This document shows, piece by piece, positions 22,151 through 34,800 of a DNA stretch of 64,000 nucleotides. Origin of the DNA: Uranotaenia lowii (lineage: Eukaryota; Arthropoda; Insecta; Diptera; Culicidae); the NCBI RefSeq assembly GCF_029784155.1, contig NC_073692.1, positions 321,467,906-321,531,905 of the forward strand, given 5' to 3'. Position 1 is the first letter of the stretch; the number at the start of each line of letters is the position of its first letter. The translations under genes and the position numbers were made by a program. The notes under the pieces were generated by a model that was not told the DNA's origin, searched no databases, and saw nothing but the letters and a program-made list of their open reading frames with translations.

Positions 22151-23480
22151 CCAAATATACTAAACATCTTCTATATATATACATTAATTTTATCTGTCTG
22201 TCTATCTGTTCCCTAAAGGCTCAGAAACTACTGACGGATCATCGTGAAATTTGGCATATGACCGTTTCCAGGACTGAAATTGGTTTCTACAATAGTTTCA
22301 GAACCCTACGACTTGGGCTTCTATACAAATTTATCATATTATATAACACAACCCTACTTTTTGTTTTCTCGGGATCCCCAAGGATCCCTCGCACAACCCT
22401 GAAAATTTATAAGCGATTTCCATTAAATTTTTTACGAAACAAATTTTACACCATGATATAATTTATTGTATTGTTGATCATGTTTTGACATATTCGCATG
22501 ATTTGTGATTTGAAACCATCTAATCATTTTTGAAAGATAGAGGGCGGTCCAATGAAAAATCCATATAAAATGTGACAAAACTCGAACAATTTTTAAACTA
22601 TTTTGATCAAATTTGGTACACATCTAAGATTTAAAGTGATAAAATGGACTAAAATATCAAAGAACGTTTACCGTTTTTGTGAAGGGGGGCTCTCTTACAA
22701 AAAGAACGATAATCTGAAAAACTTGTATAATTTTGAACAGACCGTAAAAGTTTTTACATGAGATAAGCTAAGATGATTGATTAAATTATCAATGAAGTTT
22801 TGGTTTTGGCCCCCATGTAAAATTACCGAGATTCATGACGATATCCAAAAAGTTTTAACAGTTTTGCGTCAAACTTACTTTTAAACTAATTTTGACAAAA
22901 TGACCTGATTCAACACATTGATAGACGAGTCATGATATAATAAGACAACTTATTGTACTGCCAGACCACTTCTTTTAAAGAAAAAAGGAGAGGTGCTTCC
23001 ATACGAATTTGAATAATACATAATAGAACTGAAATAAATTTCATGTGGTTCTGATCAAATTTGGAACACGTTCAAGTTTTGATGTAATGAGATGATTAAC
23101 AGATTTGAAATCCTCTTCCAACTTTTGTGGATGTTCCCATACGAAACCAACATAAGATTAAACATAAATTGAAAAAAATTCAAGTGGTTTGCACCAAACT
23201 GGTCATGGTTTGTAATCACTGTTTATGTTTGATAAAATGTGGTTTTGTTGATAGATCTTTCCATGTTTGTTGAGAGAATTTTCATAGTATTTTTTCAGTA
23301 TGTTAGAAATAAAATCTCCTTAAACAATTTTTAAGAAACTTCACTAAGCTTGGTATACAATCCAAATATGATAATTAGATGATATAATTTAAGAACTTCT
23401 TCCACTTTCATCCAACCCTCAAATTTTTAAAAGACGGGAGACTGTCCAGAAATAAACTAAAAATAAAGGTATTTCTTGAA
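22150..23480 (+). repeat. Degenerate repeat tract with recurring TGATCAAATTTGG
   Basis: Begins with a (TA)n/TCTGTCTGTCTATCTGTTCC head (22170-22210) followed by CAGAAACTACTGACGG and GTGAAATTTGGCAT. The words TTTGATCAAATTTGGTACAC (22603), TCTGATCAAATTTGGAACAC (23051) and TTGCACCAAACTGGTCATGG (23190) mark successive diverged modules, each followed by a 'GATAAAATG' block. No open frame has recognisable domains. Probably an old transposon tail or tandem repeat of unknown class. Confidence 0.5.
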
Positions 23481-23614
23481 TATTTAGAAATGAAATGAAA
23501 TACTGAAAAAAGATGCTATGAATTTTCAAGCATCCTTAAAATTTTAGTGTATAGAGAAATAAAGGTACAGAAATTTCTAAAAAAAGGCAATAACAAATGT
23601 TGAATTCACACAAC

Positions 23615-24060
23615 ATTTTTTAGCTTAGCTTAGCTTAGCTTGTTTGACTACTCATATCCACCTTAAATCATTGAACTCGAAATGCTTCATTAACAGGTTG
23701 TAAAATATCCGTTCTAGTTGAAAAAAACTTTTTTTTTATTCTATACATTTCGAACTCCATGATCGCTGGCGTGGCTAAGTAGAACAAGTTCCACGTCGCC
23801 AATGGTTGCTACTCCGTCATTAATCGAGGCCATCAATTTTGCACAAAGTCCATAAGAATGGTGCTTGGGATTAGCAGCCATTCTCATTGTACAAAACTGA
23901 TGCTCTCTCTTTTTATAATGATTAATAACGGCGCCGGCCACGTCCTAGTAGTCAATGGGGGAAAAGGAAGGAATGTTAGTATGATACTCTTTAGGTTCAA
24001 CTAGCAACCTCTTGCTCCGGCATACTCCAAAAATAGTTTTGAAATAGTCAGAACCAGAGA
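23615..24060. repeat. Dispersed repeat with TTAGC pentamers and CTCCGGCA tip
   Basis: Starts with four tandem TTAGC-type pentamers (23621-23642) and ends with ACTAGCAACCTCTTGCTCCG (from about 24000). A related tip, with AACCTACTGCTCCGGCACA, occurs at 26240-26345, so this is a dispersed family. An open frame on the minus strand (23741-23941) has no recognised domain. The class is unknown. Confidence 0.45.
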
Positions 24061-26239
24061 TAAGTTAGTATCACCAACTATGGAAACCGTCTGTACGTCT
24101 GCGAATCTATATTCAAGTATCCAAGGAAGGGGTTGTGTTAGTAAATGAAAGGTAGAGATCAGGATCCATTATGGTAAATGGTGCGATCATGGTCTTCCTA
24201 CACCTCCTATGCTCCTAGAGCTTTCCTAAGGAAACTCCTAATCCTATGAGGCATTCAATAAACGTGCAATTAAATATATCGCATTGAAATATACTATCAT
24301 TCGTATTTTCACTAGTGATAAGATTTGATAATTGCTGATTATGCTTTCACGATCTAAAAATTTAAACTTTTAGTCAAACTAGCTCATTTCCATATCCGTG
24401 ATCCCTGTGTAAGCAAAGAATTTTCAAAGCAACTTCGAATGGCAATAGATAAGAAGAATTGGAATGTACTTAACATGTTTGCAATTAATTATGTTCCACT
24501 ATCTTAGTCACTTTGGGAATTCTTTTATACTTTTTTTAACTTTTGCCTCTTGCTTATTAGAAACTTATTATTTCATAAACAAAAATATTTAATGGTCTGA
24601 AAATAAAACATTTGAATTTAAAACGCTCCCAAATATTTGACCATGCTTTCTATACTGTTTAATAAATCCTTTTGAGATAAACGATTTTTTTTTTCGAATT
24701 TTTTAGTTCAATCAAAAATTAAATAATCAGATTATTTAACTATTCTCATCATCCTTAAATATATGAATTATTTCTACCTGGTAAAAAAAACAACATTTTA
24801 AACGCATTCTTATTTGTAGCAAAGAACAAATCTCGAATTCCACCGCGACATATTTCTCCGTAGAAAACAAAAGCTTATATGGTAAGATAATATTAATTTA
24901 CTGAACATATTGATGACGAAAAATGAATGGCTGATCGTGATTATAATTGAAAAATCAAGTTATGTTTCATTAAGTACGAGCTGCAATACCTGAGTGCTTT
25001 TGTTTCTATTGATTAACAGTACCATCTAATGCCCAAAACAGCTTTTAAAAGTTACAAAATAAATTGCAAGCTTACGAATTAAAACTATTGCGTAAAAAAA
25101 ATGAACAGCAAATAATGGTTTAAAAAGAATCATTTCAAAGGTTTCCTGCATGTCTTTGAATTATCCATGATAAAAACAAATTCTTTACGTTGGTAATGTA
25201 TTGAAACGAAACAAAAAAAGTTAAGTTATCTCAAAATTCTTCAGCAATCTTTGTAAAAGGTTTTCTTAAGAATTCATTTGCACCTAAAATTGCTCATCTT
25301 TTATGAAGTTGACGAAACGGTTTTTGGAAAATAAAGCAAAATGAAATGAACTTGAATAAAAAAATAAAACGAAGACTAATATTACCGAATAACTATCAAC
25401 GTAAGATTTGCAACGTAGTATTTACAATGAATACTAATAACTTCACTTCCAAAACTGTATTCAGTTTCATTTTGATTAAGAAAAATATGTTTTATTATTA
25501 TTTTTGAGCCTTTGATTTGAACTTAACTAGCATTTTTCATCTATTTTGTGCAATTATATTGATATTTGAATATTGTTTTATTTAGAAACTATTCTGGCTG
25601 TAGGGTCTGTTAAAAATGTTGGACTATTTTAAATTAATGATTGGTGGAAAATACCAAAGAAAGCTGAGTAACTTGATACACCTACATCCAATAAGACTAT
25701 TAATTACGAAATAACAGATATAAAAATAGTTAATCGTGAAAAAATCCTTGACCTTGTACAACAGTTATATGTAACTTTGAGGCTACCGTAAATTCGAATA
25801 ATAAACTTAAACTTAAACTTAAACTGAAAAAAGTTAATAGACACTTGTTCTTCTCCTCTTTACCATACTTTTTAATTACCTCAAGTACTAGCTACAGCCC
25901 GCCAGACATTTATTAGCATTGTCACTACCTGACCTAAACACCGAACTAAAAAGAATCCATCGAATTTGCAACTTACAAGATATCTCAGCCCTAGAAATGC
26001 AATGTTAGAAGAGATAGATATGAAACTGAAAGCTCGAATCTGTAGGATCTTCAATATGATATTTACTCAGGATTTGATATTCTGATCTAAAAACTTTATC
26101 TTCTCATATCAGGACCGATACGAAGTTCATAGGATAGGTTTAGGTTCGTGTTAGCATGAAAATTACTCTAATATGGATAAAATATTGGCAAATTGATTGG
26201 AGGCATTGCTGACTGCTTGAATATCTATGGATTACTCTC
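24061..26239. other. AT-rich non-coding
   Basis: No gene recognised. A short (CTTAAA)n run lies at 25804-25826. Confidence 0.35.
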
Positions 26240-26400
26240 AGTTTCACAGGGGAGTCCTCTATTACGAACAAAGACATGGAACATGTTTGAGGAAAGGATG
26301 TTTGCGTTCAGCTAACCTACTGCTCCGGCACATTGATCCAAAAAAAAAACCTCAGGAGTAACTCCACAATCTGTATCCGTTGGTTCCGTGCTGTTACAAT
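26240..26400. repeat. Related copy of the 23615-24060 repeat tip
   Basis: Shares the ordered words GGAAAGGA-TGTT, GTTCA-CTA-CAACCT/AACCTAC and GCTCCGGCA with 23960-24035. Short and diverged. Confidence 0.4.
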
Positions 26401-27205
26401 GTACATACTATTGAACTATTTACCTGTGTGAAAGTTGTTAAAGAACCTGTATTTTGTACTTGGTGTTCCTCTTGTAACGATAAACCTCATCCCGTTCACA
26501 AATAGTACAAATTTGCCTTTCATGTTTTGCTCGATATTTTTGTTTTCATCCAATTTACCAAGAGACACTATCGTAGTGTATAAAAGCCAAAGATGAGAAC
26601 AGTTGAAGTGTAGATTGTTTTTCTTTTATTTTTCAAAACATTTGTGGAATGAAATAACCAAAACCTTAAAATATAAAACTAAGAAAGGCTTATACTCAAT
26701 AGAATGCAAAGTATTTTAATTTAAAATGATCTTATAATACTTCCAAGATCTAGCACTCAACTTGTACTCATCTTTGCCGCTAAACAATCTTCAAGCGAGC
26801 ACTCGCGTTTTAACGAAAAACTGTGCAGCAAAACAAATTGAATGACAGGTATACACAGTAAAGTGAGTTTACACAAAAGGCGTTGTATAATTATTCAATC
26901 CCTGCTTTCATTTTGCTTCATGGGCATTACTTGAAAAAATATGGTCATCGATTTTCTTTTATTCGTAAAATTAAAATAAGTTTTTCTTACCCGAAATCAT
27001 CCTTTCTTGTGAAAAAATCACCACAAATGCACAGTACCAATGCTTACCTTACGGAATATAACACTTACAGTATTAAACACATCAAACAGCTAAGAAAATC
27101 TTGCAAACATAAGGAGCACTATTTTCCTTTGTTACCTCGTGGACTACACGCTAAAAATCCTCTCTTGAATTCACACAACATTTTTTACAAACAAACACAA
27201 CACAT
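26401..27205. other. Non-coding
   Basis: The 109-codon frame at 26883-27212 has no recognisable motif and AT-rich composition, so it is treated as chance. Confidence 0.35.
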
Positions 27206-27209
27206 ACAA

Positions 27210-27385
27210 TGAAATTCGATGTTTTCTCGAAGAGATTCCCATTGCTTAACTCTAAGTTTACCTATATCTTTCGAAAATATGATTTACTAGCATCTTACAA
27301 ATGCTAAAACCACCGGGATTCGATCTCATGACCCTTGGCTTAGAAGACTTGAAGGCTTTCCTCTATGCTACGAGCTGTAATTCAG
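27210..27385 (-). mobile_element. tRNA-Arg-like SINE, 5' two-thirds
   Basis: The minus strand matches the SINE at 42169-42410 over both the head (AAGCCAAGGGTCATGAGATCG) and the body (TTTTAGCATTTGTAAGATGC, GAGATCTCTTC-like words). Old, with many substitutions. Confidence 0.75.
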
Positions 27386-27498
27386 AACACTGTGACGAAT
27401 ATTCTAATTTTGAATATGAAACGAAAAATTAATTCAATATTGTATTATTTATCGAAAAAAAATCCTTAAGTTATATCTTATTTCAAGAAAATGTTATA

Positions 27499-28530
27499 AT
27501 AGGGTTTGTTGCCCTACTTTGGACCCATTGAACGGTGGTTTTTAAATAATCATGTTTTTCTCATAAATGAACGGGTGGTTTATACCTTTCCGGGAATTTA
27601 TTCATAGTTCATGATCTTATCTGCAAGTTCCCATGAGAATTTTCAACATAGGTTTCACCGTTATTAAAAATTTGAAAAGATATGGATGATCACAATTTCC
27701 AACTATGAACCTATTGTTCCTATTTTGGTACTGAACTGGTTTCTTTCATTGAACCTAGAACTAAAATTCCTATAAAAAGTATGATTTTTCGAAAATTAAT
27801 AAACGAGTTCATTAAGAATGCAATCTTCAATCAAATATTATCATAAAAAGTATTAAAGATTATTAACGATTAAAAACACTTAAATTTCGGTTATGAATAT
27901 CTCAAACACTTTCACTCCCCGTCTTCTCTATCAACATAACAAAAGCTGAAACTTTTTTACGTACACTTACTTGTAGTTAATTTACGTAACGCTGGAGAAA
28001 AATGTTAGAAATGTTCAATATTGGTTCTGAATTATGCCCCAATAAAAAATTTGCACCCTTATTGACTTGTTGGTATTCACTCAAAGTTTCAGTGATGAAA
28101 GGTCAAAAAATGGAACATCAAAGTCGAAAGTTTCCTATTTTTGGACCCTTAACAAATTCACCGGGCTTTCCATTGATTTTCTTCAATTTTAGGATAAATA
28201 GGTAGTATGGTTCATTTTCTTCACAGTGAAAGTATTTTTCCCTTAAATTTTGGTTTGGACAGTTAAAAATACGAGATTTTTCCTTATTCACTCTAATTTC
28301 TCAAAGCACGCCCCACTAATTAAGCTGTCTGATTTATCACAGATAAGAAGGTACATTTTTAAAAACCAAGAAAATTTTATCAGAAAGACATTTTATAGCA
28401 AAAAATCTGTATGGTTGGATTTAGGAAGAATAAGAGTTCATTGTGTGCGTAAGAGTATCTTTATCCTAGGCTATAAAAATGAATAATTAACAATTTTCGG
28501 CAATTTAGGAGCACTTACCCTATTTAATGG
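27499..28530. mobile_element. Inverted-repeat element with AATAGGGT tips, about 1 kb
   Basis: The left tip AATAGGGTTTGTTGCCCTAC and the complement of the right tip (about 28504-28530, AATAGGGTAAGTGCTCCTAA) are similar inverted ends. Words such as TTTGGACCC occur inside in both halves. The exact boundaries and target duplication are unclear, and there is no transposase frame. Confidence 0.55.
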
Positions 28531-29159
28531 TATTTCGACGAGATGAACTCTAGTAGAATGAGAACGAAATATAGGAAATGATAGGTGAATAGTTAAAGCT
28601 AGGGCGCTTTGGAGAAGAAACATTTGAAAGTTGGTTGTGAAAATGTAAGTCTAGGGCATGTGAGAGAAAGCTCAAACTAATCGGTTGAATCTTTGCTCAG
28701 CACGAAATGCCATTAAATATTTATTATAACAAAGTTATTACGATGATAAAAATCTGAAAATATATAGGTTTAAGAAAAGCGATTTTCTATAGTAGATTTT
28801 GTAAAGAAGTAGATCAGAGCTAAAATAATTTAGACAAATTAATATTATTTGAAAAAGGGTATTTCAAAGCACACCAGGTCAGCAAATTGTTAAATAAATT
28901 CAGATGGATGTTTGTGATTGATTGAGTCTTAAACTTTTTTTTTAATTTCAAGAACCTATGCGAAATCTCTTCAAAGTCTTCTATATTTATGAGGGTTATA
29001 AAGGATTAGTGTTTTTTGTCAGATTCTAGTTAAAACACTCAATGGCGGCAATCAATCTGAAACTGATGAAATATTTGCATAATTGCATCAAACTTTGATC
29101 GTACAATAAATCTTGGTAAATCACCCTATCAAAAATCTAGCCAAAGAAAGAAGAGAAAT
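28531..29159. other. Non-coding
   Basis: AT-rich; nothing recognised. Confidence 0.35.
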
Positions 29160-30060
29160 CCCTCGAAGAAATCGAGCATAATCCAGTCCGCGCAACGCAA
29201 CGCAACTTCGGTCGAGGCCGAGATTTTATGCTTAAAATGTCGACCAATGGTATCGGGTGGACTTCAAAAGAGGGCGGTGTCTAATTGCCTCCCCGCCGAA
29301 CGAGGCTAACGAACGACGATCAGTTCAATAACACTGCGACGGCAAATTAAATAAAAACTACCAACAAGAAGAACCGGCTGGCTGCTACCCGGAGAAATCT
29401 CATCAGCGAAAAAACCGGTCCGATCGAACATAGACAGAGACGGAAGTAGCGGTGGTGGCTCTCGGTGGGCACCAAATCAAAGCGAGACAAATCCATATCT
29501 CGCACCGCACCCCGCAAACAGATGGCACTAATACATGCACGCACGCTGTGGTTTGGACTTCGAAACAACCCTGCCGCAGGCAGGCAGTAGGTGAAGAAAG
29601 CTAAATCCCGGTACAAATTCAAAGCTCCCGCGAGAGAGCACCGAGCGATGCCCGCCGAGCGATATTGGAGATGGAGAAAGAGAGGACTAGTCTGTCGTTG
29701 GATATAAAAAAAAACCGGCCTTCTATGGACCAATCGATGAATCGGGTTGCCCAACGGCCTGCTTTGCTCTGGAAGCTGTGACGAATCGGTTCAACGAGGG
29801 TGGTGTACGTACACGGTAAAGGGAGAAAGAGGATCATTAATGAAGGGGCGAACGAAAGAGTGCACAAAAGGGTCTCTTTCGGGTTGGTTCGGTCTGCTGA
29901 TCATCGGGGAGCTGGCGATCACGAAGAAGAGCCTAAAAGAGAGCTCGCAAATCGATAAATTATCAGCGCCTGACGTGCTGATTTGCGTGATTGGTTAAAA
30001 TGGAAGCGAAGAGAACCGGTGTGGGGAAGAAGAAATGAGCGACGACAGGCTGAATTTCGA
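29160..30060. other. GC-richer unique island
   Basis: Compositionally distinct from the AT-rich repeats around it. It has GCAACGCAAC tandem words (29191-29206) and long mixed-sequence open frames on both strands (for example 29347-29754 minus) that carry no domain and look like chance frames. It may be a conserved regulatory region of the Sox intron; this rests only on composition. Confidence 0.35.
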
Positions 30061-31127
30061 ACCGATGCACATAATTCAAAGTGTTCTTATAAACACTAAT
30101 CACGATGCTAATTTATGCACTTTAAAGCCAACTAGACTCGGAATAGCCGTTGACGACAGCATATGCTATCGCAAAAATGGAATTACTTATGAAGTAGTCG
30201 GAAGATGTCTCTTCTATTTTTTACGAAGTATTCTACAAAACCTAAGAGTGCCATACCAATAATTCCAAGGTCATCTACTCAGAAATCTGAATCTTCTCTA
30301 AATCCTTCGAGATGCACCCGTAAGTCCTTTTTCCAGAACAAGTAATGGCAGAAGCTGTTGAACGAATCCGGTGGTGAATATATGGTCCGGAACCGGTTTC
30401 CATAAGCGGCAAAATAATCACAAGACACGGGGCGTACTGAATTGCGTATCTTACTGGGAGAAAAAAAACTATAAGAAAGCGAAAAGTAGCAATAAACTAC
30501 CAACAACTACTAGGTTGCTCCATATGGTCTTATGGCAGTAAACTCCCTTGGGACGACGATCAAGTTGGTATTGGGTGAGACTGTAAATCATGTTGTTTAC
30601 AAATAAATCAAGTTTTGTCCCCAACCTTTTGTTGACATCCTCCGTGATCTGCGTTGGTTGGAGGTGGTTGCTGGTGACAAACATGCTGCTTGGAGTCCAT
30701 ATTGGATGCTTGCTGCGGATACCTAGGTATCGAAAGTTATAGGGTTATTGTGTAGGAATTTTATGAGCTAGTGCTTCTGGTGACGCCATTTCTAATGATG
30801 ACACCGAGGAGTGTGCGATTTGCCTTTATTTGGGCCAGGATTAACGAAGCTGTTAACGTTGTTCAGGGTTTCTTTTCATGAAGTTTGTGTTTACTCCTAG
30901 GAATGCTATCGAATGCGCTATATGCGCAAAATGTACTACTTTTTTTCTACCTGGATGTTTATGAAAGACTTAATAGGAAAATATGATATCTCTCAATTGA
31001 TCAAGGAAGCACTTGATCGATTGAAATCTATAAATGAAAACTAAAAGATGCGCAACGATCGCTTTCAATTTTTCCGGACACTTTTCGGACGACGACTTCG
31101 GGCCACCTTGACCCCATTGGTTGTCAT
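30061..31127. other. Non-coding, possible LINE debris
   Basis: Around 30650-30715 a short frame reads EVVAGDKHAAWSP, loosely like the endonuclease motif of jockey-type LINEs (GD...AKH.AW). This is too short to call. Confidence 0.25.
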
Positions 31128-31210
31128 CAGTGATGCCATATTTTAATCAGTATTTTCGAACCCAAAAAAAATCTTTTATCGGTATGGAAATCTTAAAAAT
31201 CGGTATTCGA
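31128..31210. repeat. Short inverted repeat, left copy (partner 33758-33890)
   Basis: Contains GTGATGCCATATTTTAATCA and AAAATCGGTATTCG. It matches the reverse complement of 33758-33890 through the GCGATGCCACA, ATACTGATTTTCCGGTAT and ATACCGATTT words. Confidence 0.5.
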
Positions 31211-31234
31211 GGCCTATATAAAAAGCATAATGAG

Positions 31235-32400
31235 TATATTCGAAAAAAAGGAGTATATTCGAAAAAAAATCAACACTTTATTTTGTGAATAATTTCTGAA
31301 TGCATGGACACTGATTGGTGAAATTTTCAGCGAAGTTACCTGGTAGTGTATTGATTATCTATGCCAATTTTTGTGATGTTCTGTAAAGTTGTTTTTAAGA
31401 TAGCGGCCGATGAAAAAAATCAAGTCGAAATTTTTCGACTTTAATTTTTGGGCAATACGTGCGCCATGCATACTATGAACCACCTTTTTTCAATTCAAGG
31501 CTATTGTTGATTATGTTTCCTGTTTCCTGAAGCTTGACCTACTAAATAACTCAACATTTTGAATTTGGTCGAAGTTATAACACATTTAGCCGATTGTCCT
31601 CTTTCGGCACAAAAATAACATATATGACTTGTTATCATTCCATCATCATTTTTGCATTACGGCGCGATTCTAGATCTAACTTAAACAGAGTATAATCTTT
31701 GTGGGACCTATTGAAGAGCTATGCAGAGAAAACGGTCGCATTTGGATGCAGTCTTTTTAGTATTTTGATCCTCTCAATCGTTACGAAAGAATGAGTAATT
31801 TGCAGTTTCCGCAGATCGTTAGCCTCAATCTCCGGGAAATACAGGCGAGTCTTATCTACGAAAAGTTTTTGGTTGGAAACATGCCAGGTGACCACTAAAG
31901 GGTTTCGTTTTGCTGTACATTACGAAAATTTTCAAAACATCTCTGCATAAGCAGTCCAAACTTTTTTCGCACGATTTGACCACCGTATTTTGTTCATTTT
32001 ACCGGTGAGCATACCTTGTAGAAATGAAGTCAAGCCTATTTAGAAGTCAGCTGGACGAAACAGTCAGAAAAAACTGACTTTTTATAACTTCCTCATTCAT
32101 ATTTTCGGATTGAGCTTGAAAAAACCAATCTCATTTCTCTCACTTCATGGAATCAAACATCTTCACTTTTATTCAAATTTAAGCTCACTATTGAGTCCTC
32201 TAGGTCTTCTTAAACGATTTACCATGTGAACTTTGGGTCTCTCACTGAGACTTTTCTGGATTTTCTCGATCCTGAACAAGGAATTTTGTCAATTAATTTC
32301 AGAATTGAACGCTATCTCGAAAAACACTTGACAGATTGTCTCCAAGTTTTTTGCACATGCACATTACATTATGGTAGTTTTACTGAAAATTTCATTCTGA
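31235..32400 (+). mobile_element. Long-terminal-inverted-repeat element, copy A
   Basis: The ends (31235-31400 and about 32295-32400) are inverted copies built on GAAATTTTCAGCGAAGTTAC and GATGTTCTGTAAAGT. The interior (31400-32250) matches 40484-41290 in reverse complement, for example AGCGGTCACTTGGCA against TGCCAGGTGACCACT. It has no open frame of note: a non-autonomous DNA element of about 1.15 kb. Confidence 0.8.
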
Positions 32401-33040
32401 AAATTTCAAATTCTTCAAGCTTAACTGAGAGACTTGCATTGGTCAATAAAATAAATCCTAAAATTTTGAAAAAAAAACGTTGTTAGGGTTTCCTCAAAAT
32501 CTATTTGTTGATATTATTAATGTTTTCAAAAAACTATTTTTGAAACGTCAATACAAATATTTGAGATGTTTTTGATAGAATTTTCCAATCATAATCCCAA
32601 TATATTTTTCTTGTTCCTGAGATATTAACCTTTCCACGCCGCATTTCGGTTCAATATAACCCAAAGCGTACATTGGAAAAACTTGTTAATTTTGTTCCAA
32701 TATACTGAGAAACAGAGATTTTGGAGAAATCATGTATGTTTTAATGCAAAAAATAATCAAAACAAAGTAAAACTAAAGATTTGTGTTGAAAAACTGTCTT
32801 TGACATACAGCGAGCCAAAACCATAATAGGACGGTTTTCGAAAACCTCTCACAAATTTATGCATCCACGGATAGGCTTATTCTTAAAAATTCCAAACATT
32901 ATGTCATTACCTCAATAGAACAATCTGTCAAATTTATTAACATTTTAAATAGAGATTATTTTTTAAACCTTTTTTCATTAGTAGCCGACCTCGATTAATT
33001 TACTACAACTTATCAACTTAATGTTGAGAAACTAAAATCA
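32401..33040. other. Non-coding
   Basis: AT-rich sequence between repeat copy A and the LINE fragment; nothing recognised. Confidence 0.35.
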
Positions 33041-33049
33041 ATTACATAC

Positions 33050-33470
33050 AGAATGAATTTAACATTTACGTGGACTTCTCTAAAGCATTCGACCAAGTCA
33101 AACCGCACGAGCTCGCAATTAAAAAAAAATCGCAAGCTTTGGCTTCCCGACGTGGTCCACATCGTGGATGTACTCTTACCTAACGAAATGTCAAGCATTT
33201 GTGAACTTACGAAGAATCAGATATCAGCCGTTCGACGTTCCGTCCGGCGTCCCTCAGGGAAGCCACTTAGGCCCACTCATTTTTATACTTTTTGAGAACG
33301 ACCTTGCTTGAAAACTCAAATCTTCGAAGTTGATGTACGAAAACGATCTTAGAAAATACTGAATTATTGGATCACTTGTGGACTGTGCAACACTTCAAGC
33401 TGACATTTTGATACTCTTGGACTGGTGCCGTGATAGTCTGAACACCTTATCAGGAAGTACAAATCGAAAG
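33050..33470 (+). pseudogene. Jockey-like LINE reverse transcriptase fragment
   Basis: Reverse transcriptase copies the element's RNA at the target site. From 33070 the frame reads YVDFSKAFDQVKPHELA. A frameshift in an A run (about 33121-33129) moves it to a second frame with ASFGFPTWSTSW, then SGVPQGSHLGPLIFILF, and a stop at about 33298. Beyond that, DC..LQADIL.LLDWC and LNTLS remain readable. The catalytic FADD/YADD box is replaced by YEND (about 33330), and no other LINE domain is attached. Clearly dead. The clade assignment rests on the wording of these motifs. Confidence 0.85.
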
Positions 33471-33757
33471 GATTGAAAGGTTGAATATAATTTCAATATT
33501 TTTTTGACTATAGTACTCAGGGATTCCTCTGCATGCTGTCCGTCATGATGGGCTTAAAAATACCACGCTTGCTTGACTTGTCCAAAAGACCCATACTAAT
33601 TTTCAGCCGATTCGATCAACTTTTAGAAATATTTTACCAAACCTCAAGTTCGTATGACATTTTGTCACCTTTTACTTTAGCAAAACTCAACAAATGCTCT
33701 AGGAATGAGGGTGAGTCCGTTAGTAAAGTAAAGCTAATTTTGATGTTTGGATAACAA
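33471..33757. other. Non-coding
   Basis: Tail of the LINE fragment and unrecognised sequence. Confidence 0.3.
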
Positions 33758-33890
33758 TCCTAAAAATCGGTATGAAATCGGTATATTTTGCTATAAATCG
33801 ATAATTGTTATATACCGATTCTTGGTCAAAATTTTGCCCAAAAATCGATATAAATACCGGAAAATCAGTATGTGTGGCATCGCTGTTTGT
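33758..33890. repeat. Short inverted repeat, right copy (partner 31128-31210)
   Basis: Contains several AATCGGTAT/ATACCGATT words in both orientations and ends GTGTGGCATCGCTG. Together with 31128-31210 it brackets the 2.5 kb that hold repeat copy A and the LINE RT fragment. Confidence 0.5.
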
Positions 33891-33939
33891 CATCTATGCT
33901 CTAGCACAGTACTCTGTAGCGGTTATCCTTGCTCTTCCC

Positions 33940-34420
33940 GATAGCTCGCTTGAGTGCTACCCTGGCTGATTGATAAGGAGCAACTCTCGTTTCTCTGTCG
34001 ACAAACCCGGATAAAACCGGGCAATCTGGCAACCCTAGTATACTGCTTCTGGACATAGCCAAGCCATACACTGCTACTATCATTCTCGTAAACTGCTCGT
34101 TCAACCTTTTGCACTTGCGATGCTCCCTGCATGTTTATAGATTCGACGCAGACTTCCTGATTAAAAGCTTTGGTCTTCCATCTCCGCTCTTGGACCGGCG
34201 GATGCCTAGCAACCACAGGAATTTCGGCCTCCTACGTTATAGCGTATCGTCTGGGGATCGCTATGGCTCTAGTCTGGTCTTCACAAAGTCTCCAGTTCAT
34301 ATCAGGTCTGGACTGGCGAATGTGACATCAATCTCGGAAACTCTCTCTTGTACGTCTGATAAGATACTAAGCTTCGATCTTGGACAAAGTTTTTGAGCGG
34401 AGAATCCTCTAGAAAACTTA
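33940..34420 (-). pseudogene. Non-LTR retrotransposon endonuclease fragment (R1/LOA-like)
   Basis: The enzyme family nicks target DNA to prime reverse transcription. On the minus strand, the end of an endonuclease domain can be followed through three frames: EIDVTFASPDL (about 34345-34315), NWRLCEDQT (about 34310-34280), then SDPQTIRYNVG (about 34270-34235). In related proteins SDH-like residues form the catalytic end, and His appears replaced by Pro here. A further frame reads RRWKTKAFNQEVCVES (about 34185-34140), wording usual after this domain. A CCGGGCAATCTGGCAACCCT repeat end lies at 34016-34036. Dead copy; the clade is uncertain. Confidence 0.6.
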
Positions 34421-34800
34421 TAAACTGGTACAAAACTTCCACGCCAGAAGAAAGAAAAACGATGTTGGTGTTTCCGAACAAAATATTCAATTTTCCCATA
34501 CCAAAAAAAAATCAAACTTAAGACTCTTGTAAACGTTACTTACAAATTCTACCAAAAATCATGGATAAATTCCGAACCAAAATTAAGTTTGTTGGACTCC
34601 AGGATTCGGGAAATTAAAAAAAATGACCTCAAAGCGACTCAGTCTAATGGGTCAGTTACGATTAAAGTTATCAATAATTGATCAAATAGCACCATCGCTC
34701 TCAAAAAAACGAAAAATATATTATTGATTTTTACAATTATTTTCTCAATATAAGCTAAAAGATTGTAAACACGTGTTCTAACACAAGTTTCCCGTCAATC
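34421..34800. other. Non-coding
   Basis: Nothing recognised. Confidence 0.3.

Noticed and set aside
29347..29754. 135-codon minus-strand frame as a gene
   Set aside because: Overlapping frames on the other strand are equally long; no domain or splice signals. More likely a GC-richer non-coding island.
30650..30715. Jockey endonuclease motif (GDKHAAWSP)
   Set aside because: Only about a dozen residues match loosely and the key GDFNAKH wording is broken; insufficient.
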